Source: a virus. Taken from it: 25,819 bases of DNA. This document shows, piece by piece, positions 19,964 to 25,819 of this stretch. A program made the translations under genes and the position numbers. The notes beneath the pieces are model-generated. The model did no database searches. It was not told the DNA's origin and saw only the letters and a program-made list of their open reading frames with translations. Each line of letters opens with the position of its first letter. The first letter of the stretch is position 1. The stretch covers positions 1 to 25,819 of IMG/VR virus record IMGVR_UViG_3300043411_000392. One strand, written 5' to 3'.

Positions 19964-21226
19964 ATGAGCAACACTACGCTTACCGCGGATATCATCGCCA
20001 AAGAGGCGGTGGCTATCCTCGAGAACCAGACCGTGATGGGCAAGCTCGTCTATCGCGGCTACGAGTCCGAGTTCGACAACAACGTCAACGGCTACAAAGT
20101 CGGTGAGACCGTGTCGATCCGCCGCCCCACTGACTTCACTGTTCGCGACGGCAAGGTTGCCGCGAACCAGGATGTCGTGGAAGGCAAGCTGCCCGTCACC
20201 GTCGACAAGCAGAAGGGCGTCGATTTCAAGTTCTCCAGCCAGGACCTCACCCTCCAGATTGGCGAACTGTCGGACCGCGTCGTTCGTCCCGCCATGGTGC
20301 AGCTGGCCGAACAGGTCGACCGCGACCTGATGGCGCTCTACAAGGAGGTGCCGAACCACGTCACCATCCCGTCGGGCGGCATCAACTCGTTTGCCGACTT
20401 CGCCCTTGCAGCGGAACGCATGGATACGATCGGCGTCCCGCAGGCCGACCGTAGCGCCGTCCTCACCCCGTCCGACTATTGGGCGATGCTGGGCTCGCAG
20501 ACCGCGCTCTACATCAACGGGCCGGCCAACGGCGCCTATCGCCAGGGCTCGCTGGGCATGATCGGTGGCATCGACACCTACATGTCGCAGAACGTCCCGC
20601 TGCACACGACCGGCGCCCGTACCGGCACCGACGTGAGCGATACCACGGGCACCAGCTACGACGCCGGCTACACCTGGGCGACGGTGAAGGATTCGACCTC
20701 GGTCACCTTCCACATCGACGGCATGGCCTCCGATACGGCTGGTTACTACAAGAAGGGCGACACCTTCACGCTGTCGACCGTCTATGACGTGAACCCCGTT
20801 TCCAAGGAACGGCTGGCTCACCTCAAGGTGTTCACGGTGATGTCGGACACGACCTCGGCCTCCAACGAAGCCGATGTGTCCATCTGGCCGCCCATCATCC
20901 TGTCGGGTGCGCAGAAGACGGCGGAACTCTCGACTGGCTCGGCGCTCGACGGTCTGACCGTCACCTACCAGGGCGTCGCGTCGACCGGCTATCGCCAGAA
21001 CCTGTTCTTCCACAAGAACGCCTTCGCCCTCACGATGGTCCCGATGGTCAAGCCGCCGGGCGCCGTGGACGTTGGCCGCCGCACCTACAAGGGTGTGAGC
21101 GTCCGCGTGATCCCGTACTACGACGGCACGAACGACGACAGCAATTGGCGTCTGGACGTGCTGTACGGCTGCACCACCGTCGATCCCCGCCTTGCCGTGC
21201 GCGCCTCTTTGGCGGCCGACATCTAA
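19964..21226 (+). CDS. Major coat protein, P22 gp5 family
   Basis: The 420-residue protein (P22 gp5 has 430) has the HK97-fold P22 coat signature near the N-terminus: EAVAILENQTVMGKLVYRGY (about 12-31) and GETVSIRRPTDFTVRDG (about 47-63), then GVDFKFSSQDLTLQI and a C-terminal VRVIPYYDG with RLDVLYGCTTVDPRLAVR. It is the most strongly codon-optimised gene in the window by eye. It forms the icosahedral shell with the scaffold encoded just upstream. Confidence 0.93.
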   Translation: MSNTTLTADIIAKEAVAILENQTVMGKLVYRGYESEFDNNVNGYKVGETVSIRRPTDFTVRDGKVAANQDVVEGKLPVTVDKQKGVDFKFSSQDLTLQIGELSDRVVRPAMVQLAEQVDRDLMALYKEVPNHVTIPSGGINSFADFALAAERMDTIGVPQADRSAVLTPSDYWAMLGSQTALYINGPANGAYRQGSLGMIGGIDTYMSQNVPLHTTGARTGTDVSDTTGTSYDAGYTWATVKDSTSVTFHIDGMASDTAGYYKKGDTFTLSTVYDVNPVSKERLAHLKVFTVMSDTTSASNEADVSIWPPIILSGAQKTAELSTGSALDGLTVTYQGVASTGYRQNLFFHKNAFALTMVPMVKPPGAVDVGRRTYKGVSVRVIPYYDGTNDDSNWRLDVLYGCTTVDPRLAVRASLAADI

Positions 21227-21247
21227 CGCCAGAAAGGAAAACCCATC

Positions 21248-21466
21248 ATGGCACTCAAGGAACTCTCGGATGGCGGCCCGGACGGCACTCGTCTCGGCCA
21301 GGCATCCACCGACAAGCTCGGCTTCTTCGGCCTCACGACGCCGATTGTTCGCCGCACCTGCACGCTCGCTGCGGCCCTCACCGCAGGCACGACCACGCCG
21401 GCCAATATCGCCGCTGCGGTCGATGAGCTGCACGCCGCCTTGGCCGCATACGGGCTCATCGCCTGA
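21248..21466 (+). CDS. Small head-fibre-like virion protein
   Basis: The 72-residue product begins LSDGGPDGTRLGQASTDKLG, a pattern found in phage head-fibre/decoration proteins (GT-LGQS-TDKIGFYG). It is followed by an Ala/Thr-rich region and a short helical end. The gene lies directly after the coat gene, where decoration proteins sit. AGAAAGGAAAA precedes the ATG. Confidence 0.65.
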   Translation: MALKELSDGGPDGTRLGQASTDKLGFFGLTTPIVRRTCTLAAALTAGTTTPANIAAAVDELHAALAAYGLIA

Positions 21467-22107
21467 TGCTGGTCTGTGTAGGCATCCCGACGATTGACGG
21501 GAAGCCCTGCACCAACCTCGTGGACTCCCTGCTGGCCGAGCAGTTTCTCGGGTTCCAGCAGGGGGTTCACTTTCTCATTCAGTGGGAAGTCGGGTGCTCC
21601 TTGATCGGAGTGGCCCGCAACAAACTGGCCCGGCGCTTTCTCGATACGCGCGGCGCCGATGCCATGGTGTTTGTGGACTCCGATATCAGTTGGAAGGGCG
21701 GCGATCTTATCCGCCTCGTGAAGCGTCCTGAGGACGTGATCGGCGCCACGTACCGGGCCAAGCGCGACGACGACTACTACCACTTTCGCGGAACGCCGCA
21801 AAAGGTGGGCGATCTCTACAAGGTCGACGGGCTGCCCGGCGGCTTCATCAAGATCACCCGCAATGCTTTCAACCGCATCCCGGCCAATCGGTACAAGGAC
21901 ATGGATGGACGGGAGGGGATCGACTATTTCCCCACGGGCTTCCACGACGGCATCATCTGGGGCGAGGATTACGGCTTCTGCCGCCAATGGCGCGAGACCG
22001 GCGGGGACGTGTGGCTGGATCCCGCGATCCACCTGCGCCACCACGATGGACTGAAATTCTACACTGGCGACCCGACGCCATGGCTCGAGGATGCAGCGCA
22101 TGGCTGA
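21466..22107 (+). CDS. Glycosyltransferase (GT-A fold)
   Basis: The 213-residue protein has a GT-A Rossmann-like start (VCVGIPTIDGK, 3-13), a metal-binding DSD motif at 71-73 in MVFVDSDISW, and a GED at 166-168 followed by FCRQWRETGGDVWLDPAIHLRHHD, a typical catalytic and C-terminal pattern of phage glycosyltransferases. It starts in a TGATG overlap with the head-fibre-like gene and overlaps a methyltransferase. The sugar and acceptor are unknown. Its place amid virion genes suggests modification of a virion protein or of a host surface glycan, but DNA glycosylation cannot be excluded. Confidence 0.82.
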   Translation: MLVCVGIPTIDGKPCTNLVDSLLAEQFLGFQQGVHFLIQWEVGCSLIGVARNKLARRFLDTRGADAMVFVDSDISWKGGDLIRLVKRPEDVIGATYRAKRDDDYYHFRGTPQKVGDLYKVDGLPGGFIKITRNAFNRIPANRYKDMDGREGIDYFPTGFHDGIIWGEDYGFCRQWRETGGDVWLDPAIHLRHHDGLKFYTGDPTPWLEDAAHG

Positions 22108-22627
22108 ATTGCTTTTGGGCGCGGGCGCGCGACACAAAAAGCTCCTGTCGTGGAATGACCGCGATGAATGGACCAAGCTCACAACGCTGGACATCAACCC
22201 CGACCACAAGCCGGATGTTGTCTGGGACTTGAACGACCCCGAACTCCCGTTCGATGACAATTCCTTCGATGAAATTCACGCCTATGAGGTGCTCGAGCAC
22301 GTCGGCAAGCAGGGCGACTGGCGCTTCTTCTTCGCGCAGTGGTCTGACTTCTGGCGCGTCCTTAAGCCTGGTGGCGTGTTCATCGGCACATCGCCGGCCT
22401 ATCGGTCGGCATGGGCATGGGGCGACCCCGGCCACACGCGCATCGTACAGGAAGAGAACTTCGTGTTTCTCCATCAGCCGTCTTACACGGGGCAGGTGGG
22501 GAAAAGCCCCATGACCGACTATCGCTTCGTCTACGAGGCGGATTTCGAGCCCAAGGCGCTGCATACGGGCGTCGATACCTTCCAGTACGTTCTCGAGGCC
22601 ATCAAGCCGTCCCGGATCACGAGGTAA
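22100..22627 (+). CDS. Class I SAM-dependent methyltransferase
   Basis: The start at 22100 has a GAGG ribosome-binding site nine bases upstream and overlaps the glycosyltransferase by eight bases; an ATG at 22091 is possible but lacks one. The 175-residue product has a glycine-rich LLLGAGARHKK at 4-14, a motif II acidic LDINPD, and IHAYEVLEHVG around residues 59-69, with the post-motif VLKPGGVFIGTSP. The substrate is unknown. Pairing with the glycosyltransferase suggests methylation of a sugar or glycosylated product. Confidence 0.82.
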   Translation: MAELLLGAGARHKKLLSWNDRDEWTKLTTLDINPDHKPDVVWDLNDPELPFDDNSFDEIHAYEVLEHVGKQGDWRFFFAQWSDFWRVLKPGGVFIGTSPAYRSAWAWGDPGHTRIVQEENFVFLHQPSYTGQVGKSPMTDYRFVYEADFEPKALHTGVDTFQYVLEAIKPSRITR

Positions 22628-22630
22628 GCC

Positions 22631-23284
22631 ATGGCCCTGTCGACTTACGCCGAACTCAAGGCTTCCGTTGCCTCGTGGATGGAACGCGCCGACATGACGG
22701 CGGTCATCACGGATTGCGTCACATTGGCCGAAGCGCGGCTCAACCGCGAGCTGGGGCCGGTGGAAACCACGTCATCGTTGACGGGCGTTGCAGACAGCAG
22801 GGCGCTCGACATCTCGAGCCTCAGCGTATTCGAGCCCATCCGCATGTGGATTGCCGACCCGGGCTCGACCGACGAGGCGGAGCTGCAGCAGCAGTCACCG
22901 TCCAATATGGCCTATGCGGAACAGTCTGGGCGGCCGTCGCAATGGTGTGTCGACACGCTATCGAGCCTGAAGCTGGATCGTCCGTGCGATCAGGCTTACG
23001 CTTTCCGGTTCCGCTACCGTGAACGGTTCGCGCTGTCGGACGCGGTGACGACCAATTGGCTGCTGACCAACCATCCCGACATCTACCTCGCTGCGACCCT
23101 GATGTGGGGCGCTGGCTATCAGGAAGCGTTTGTTGGCGGGTCGGTGTGGAAGTCGATTCTCGATGAACAACTGCCTGCTGTGGCGCACTCCCTTGCCAAG
23201 CAGCGCAAGGGCACGCTGCGCGTCGACCCGGCACTGGCCGATGTCGGCCGCCGCTACTCGTTCAGCTATGCGACGGGGCAGTAA
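22631..23284 (+). CDS. Head-tail adaptor protein
   Basis: The 217-residue product has the opening STYAELKASVASWMERAD and the internal FRFRYRERFALSD, LLTNHPDIYLAATLMWGAGY pattern of podovirus adaptor proteins that sit under the portal (P22 gp4-like position). The stop shares a base with the next ATG (TAATG). It closes the portal after packaging and connects the tail. The gene is longer than P22 gp4 (166). Confidence 0.8.
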   Translation: MALSTYAELKASVASWMERADMTAVITDCVTLAEARLNRELGPVETTSSLTGVADSRALDISSLSVFEPIRMWIADPGSTDEAELQQQSPSNMAYAEQSGRPSQWCVDTLSSLKLDRPCDQAYAFRFRYRERFALSDAVTTNWLLTNHPDIYLAATLMWGAGYQEAFVGGSVWKSILDEQLPAVAHSLAKQRKGTLRVDPALADVGRRYSFSYATGQ

Positions 23285-24741
23285 TGGAGTTCCCCTTCGG
23301 TCCATGGGCGCCTGACCTGGGCGAGAACAGCCCCGGCATTCTGATGCAGGCAACGGGTGCCGTGCCGCTCGATGAGGGCTATGGACCGTTCCCCGGTCTG
23401 GTGCAGGCCACGAGTGCAACGGCGCTCTCCGGCGCACCGCGCGGGGCGTTCTCTTACCAGACCAATGACGGCGCCTGGCGCCTTGTGGCTGGGACGGCAA
23501 CGACCATCGAAACCATGGCGTCGGATTTCACATGGAGCAGCATCGATACCGGGCTTACGCCGACCGCGGGTGATGATTTCTGTTTCGAGCGCTACGGCGA
23601 TTATCTGCTCTACACCGACACGACGGACGGCATGCGCCAGTTCGATGTTGAGACGGGTGGCGCGGCGTCTGCGGTGGCTGCCGCTGGGTCGCCGCGGTGG
23701 ATATTCGAGTGCGGCAATATCCTGTTCGCTCTCGATTGCCTCAACCGGGCCGGCGATCGCGACAACAAGCTCATTCGCTCCTGCAAGCGCGGCGATCATA
23801 CCGCATGGACGGGCATCGGAACGGACTACCAGCCCTTGCAGACGGGTGGAGCGCTGATCTGGGGCGGCAAACTCTCGGATACATCGGCGCTTATCCTGCA
23901 ACAGCGTGAAGTTCGGCTCCTTCAAGTCGGCAACGTCGGCAGCGCCAAATGGGGCCTGCAGTCGGTATCGAAGGAGTTCGGTGCTGTCGGGGCCAAGAGC
24001 GTCGTGGCCTTCGATGGCGCCGTCTACTGGCTGGCGACGGATGGCTGGCGGCGGTTCTCGCTCGGTGGCGGGCTGGAACGCATTGGGGCGGGTTTGGTGG
24101 ACCAGACCTTCCTTGCCGATCTGGACCAGTCCGATATGTCGCTGGTGCAGGGGACAATCGACCCGTTCCGCAAATGCGTCCTGTGGCGCTACAAGTCGCG
24201 GTCCTGCTCATCGACGGAAGTGTTTGACGACATCATCGGGTACTACTGGCCGAAGGGTCGGTGGTTCCGCCTCAGCGTGCAGACCTCGGCTCTGGCCTTC
24301 GGCTCGGAAGCGGCCATTACCTGGGATTCGTTCTCGGGCACATGGGACGGCGCGGATGTGGCATGGGATTCGCGCGCCTTGTCAGGCGGGCAGCCGCTGC
24401 TTGGTGCGTTCAACGATGATTTCGTGTTCGGCTACTTTGTCGGCGGGTCGATGGCGGCAACGCTCGAAACCAGCATTGCCCATAGCGGGGCATCGGGCCT
24501 GATCAATTGGGCCGATCCGGTGGACGACGCGGCGGGCGGAACGCTGGAGCTGGGCGTCAAGAACAGCCTGAGCGATACCACGACCTGGAAGACGGGCGCC
24601 GCCAAGGTTGCATCGGGTCGCGTTCCCTTGCGGGGCAGGGGCAAGAACATCGGCTTCCGGCGCAACATCGCGGCAAGCGAAACATGGACCTATGCCCGCG
24701 GCGTTGATCATGTCGTGGCCTCGGGTGGTGGCGTTCGATGA
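23284..24741 (+). CDS. Tail protein, P22 gp10-like
   Basis: The 485-residue product (P22 gp10 has 472) is the likely tail-hub/packaged-DNA stabilisation protein. It starts FPFGPWAPDLGENSPGILMQ and is beta-rich with blade-like repeats: GNILFALDCLNR, VAFDGAVYWLATDGWRRFSL and AITWDSFSGTWDGADVAWDS. This fits a beta-propeller-like fold seen in tail hubs. It overlaps the adaptor gene by one base and the next gene by four. No hydrolase motif is seen. Confidence 0.8.
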   Translation: MEFPFGPWAPDLGENSPGILMQATGAVPLDEGYGPFPGLVQATSATALSGAPRGAFSYQTNDGAWRLVAGTATTIETMASDFTWSSIDTGLTPTAGDDFCFERYGDYLLYTDTTDGMRQFDVETGGAASAVAAAGSPRWIFECGNILFALDCLNRAGDRDNKLIRSCKRGDHTAWTGIGTDYQPLQTGGALIWGGKLSDTSALILQQREVRLLQVGNVGSAKWGLQSVSKEFGAVGAKSVVAFDGAVYWLATDGWRRFSLGGGLERIGAGLVDQTFLADLDQSDMSLVQGTIDPFRKCVLWRYKSRSCSSTEVFDDIIGYYWPKGRWFRLSVQTSALAFGSEAAITWDSFSGTWDGADVAWDSRALSGGQPLLGAFNDDFVFGYFVGGSMAATLETSIAHSGASGLINWADPVDDAAGGTLELGVKNSLSDTTTWKTGAAKVASGRVPLRGRGKNIGFRRNIAASETWTYARGVDHVVASGGGVR

Positions 24742-25085
24742 ACAACGAAGTCGGCAAGGAAACCGTATTCGGCAAGATCACCGGGAACACCGCAACGGTG
24801 ATGTTCACGGCCACGAGCTCGACCATCATCCGGTCCATCCAGCTTTGCGAGAATGCCGGCTCGACACCGAACCTGACGCTCGACATTTACGACACCGACA
24901 ATGCCGTGGCCTATCTCAAGCGCCGGGCCATCGCCGTCACGGCGGGGACTGAAATTCTCTACACCAATGAGTTCGTGTTGCCGCAGGGCTGGTCGATCCG
25001 CGGCACGTCCAGCGATGCGGCCGGCAAGTTCGACTATTGCGTGAGCTATGACGATCCCGATGCGACCTCGCGCGGCCGGCCATGA
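24738..25085 (+). CDS. Hypothetical tail-region protein
   Basis: The 115-residue product starts in an ATGA overlap. It is beta-rich, with alternating hydrophobic residues (TATVMFTATSSTIIRSIQLC, LTLDIYDTDNAVAYLKRRAI), and no membrane helix. Such small beta-sandwich proteins next to gp10-like genes are often tail accessories, but no family is recognised. The C-terminus is Asp/Arg-rich. Confidence 0.65.
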   Translation: MNNEVGKETVFGKITGNTATVMFTATSSTIIRSIQLCENAGSTPNLTLDIYDTDNAVAYLKRRAIAVTAGTEILYTNEFVLPQGWSIRGTSSDAAGKFDYCVSYDDPDATSRGRP

Positions 25086-25501
25086 TGCTCGAATCCATCC
25101 CGGCGGCGCGGCTCCCCTATGAGTGGGAGACGATAGGCCCGACCCTAGCACGCGCCATTGAACTCGATCCCGAGCGCGATGCGATGCACGTCCTGGGGCA
25201 AGGCTTGGCCGGGGAATTGCAATTCTGGCGCGTAGGGGGCTCGCTGGTGGGCTTTCTCGTCACTCAGGTGTGCCGAGTGCCCGGAAGCCTCAAGCGGGCG
25301 CTGTGGGTCATCTACGTGGCCGGCATGGGCGGCTCGATCCGCGACAAGCGGGAACTGATGGAATTGGTGGAGCTGCAGGCGCTCAAACAGCGCTGTGGCG
25401 AAGTTCGTTTCGAGGGCAGGGACTGGCGCTTCGTCTTTCCCGACTACTCGGCAAATCGGTCGGCAGATGGCCGGTGGCACTTTCGTCGGAGGATAGCGTG
25501 A
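25082..25501 (+). CDS. Hypothetical protein, possibly GNAT-like internal virion protein
   Basis: This 139-residue protein has the order expected of a small GNAT-like fold: a helical start (TIGPTLARAIELDPERD), strands around FWRVGGSLVGFLVTQV, a WVIYVAGMGGS strand-turn that could bind a cofactor, a helix (RELMELVELQALKQRCGEVR) and a terminal strand pair (GRDWRFVFPDYS). T7 gp13 has a comparable layout. I cannot verify the match. It overlaps its upstream neighbour by four bases (ATGATG start) and the HNH remnant by GTGA. Confidence 0.6.
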   Translation: MMLESIPAARLPYEWETIGPTLARAIELDPERDAMHVLGQGLAGELQFWRVGGSLVGFLVTQVCRVPGSLKRALWVIYVAGMGGSIRDKRELMELVELQALKQRCGEVRFEGRDWRFVFPDYSANRSADGRWHFRRRIA

Positions 25502-25819
25502 TCACCGCCGAGCGGTTGCGAGAGGTCGTAACGTACGACCCAGAGACGATGGACGTCGGCGGTGTCGTCAACAAAGGTGCGGGCTGGTGATGTCGCCGGT
25601 TACGTCTGTAGCACGTTGGGATACGTGATGATGGGTGTAGATGGCGCGAGTTACCGTGCGCATCGTCTGGCGTGGCTTTACGTGCATAGAAGGTGGCCCA
25701 GCAACCAGATAGATCACATCAACGGAGCCAAAGACGACAATCGCTTGGCAAACCTGAGAGAAGCTACCGCTCAACAGAATGTGGCCAACCGCGGCCGGCA
25801 CAAGAACAACCAAAGCGGC
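25498..25819 (+). pseudogene. Frameshifted HNH endonuclease gene (cut by window edge)
   Basis: A GTG at 25498 opens ITAERLREVVTYDPET, the standard start of small phage HNH endonucleases, but that frame stops at 25590 after 30 codons. From 25550 the +1 frame continues without a stop to the window end and carries the rest of the same protein: STKVRAGDVAGYV, SYRAHRLAWLYVHRRWP, and NQIDHINGAKDDNRLANL with the HNH core. The joined protein would be complete if the base at 25549 were absent (or two more were present). A sequencing error or a genuine inactivation cannot be told apart here. Confidence 0.8.

Noticed and set aside
19604-21433. 609-codon minus-strand open frame opposite scaffold end and coat
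   Set aside because: Same reason; the coat gene on the plus strand is unambiguous and GC-rich codon use opens the opposite frame.
1-25819. CRISPR array, integrase, insertion sequence or attachment site
   Set aside because: No regularly spaced repeats, no tyrosine or serine recombinase motif, no transposase and no tRNA-linked direct repeat were seen in the window.

Overview
The window is a block of a temperate, tailed phage (integrated prophage or free phage contig) with a P22-like head and packaging module, from an alphaproteobacterial host. The evidence for the host is inference from gene content: a GapR (DUF2312) family protein, a GcrA-like helix-turn-helix protein, proteins ending in -VAA like the Caulobacter ssrA tag, and high-GC coding sequence throughout. 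The phage assignment rests on an S24/LexA-type repressor flanked by matched operators, a P22-gp3-like small terminase, a P22-type portal, scaffold, coat and gp10-like tail protein in canonical order. No integrase, lysis cassette, tail spike or host gene is visible, so the element continues beyond both edges.

Layout. Positions 1-4451 are a leftward early operon: a supposed zinc-binding protein, small unknown proteins, an ERF single-strand annealing protein, a CxC zinc-ribbon protein and a YqaJ/lambda-exonuclease-like nuclease. Nearly all junctions are 1-4 base stop/start overlaps, so the operon looks translationally coupled. ERF plus exonuclease is a two-component recombination pair. Positions 4452-5270 hold the lysis/lysogeny switch: the repressor gene lies between two mirror-image promoter/operator clusters. 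Each cluster has one perfect CGCTAC-N5-GTAGCG palindrome next to the controlled gene and one degraded copy upstream. The repressor frame has no stop codon before the leftward promoter and runs in frame into the first leftward gene.

Positions 5271-14474 are a rightward early operon: Cro-like protein, HNH-like protein, GapR-like fusion, GcrA-like protein, a DpdA-like transglycosylase (7-deazaguanine DNA modification family), SF2 helicase, beta-class DNA methyltransferase, RusA resolvase, DUF1376 protein, second CxC zinc-ribbon protein, PNKP-type phosphatase, and a DUF6456-like protein. The operon ends at a strong intrinsic terminator at 14523-14561. A roughly 370-base stretch before DpdA (7350-7714) has no convincing gene but strong inverted repeats.

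Positions 14562-25501 are the late operon: a 43-residue membrane protein, small and large terminase, portal, scaffold, coat, a head-fibre-like small protein, a glycosyltransferase plus methyltransferase pair, adaptor, gp10-like tail protein and two small tail-region proteins. The window ends in a frameshifted HNH endonuclease gene.

Most interesting: the DpdA/helicase/methyltransferase run as a possible DNA-protection island; the GapR fusion with a GcrA-like neighbour; a 44-base exact repeat shared in frame by the ERF gene and the adjacent zinc-ribbon gene; the open repressor frame through its own target promoter; and the glycosyltransferase/methyltransferase pair inside the head module.
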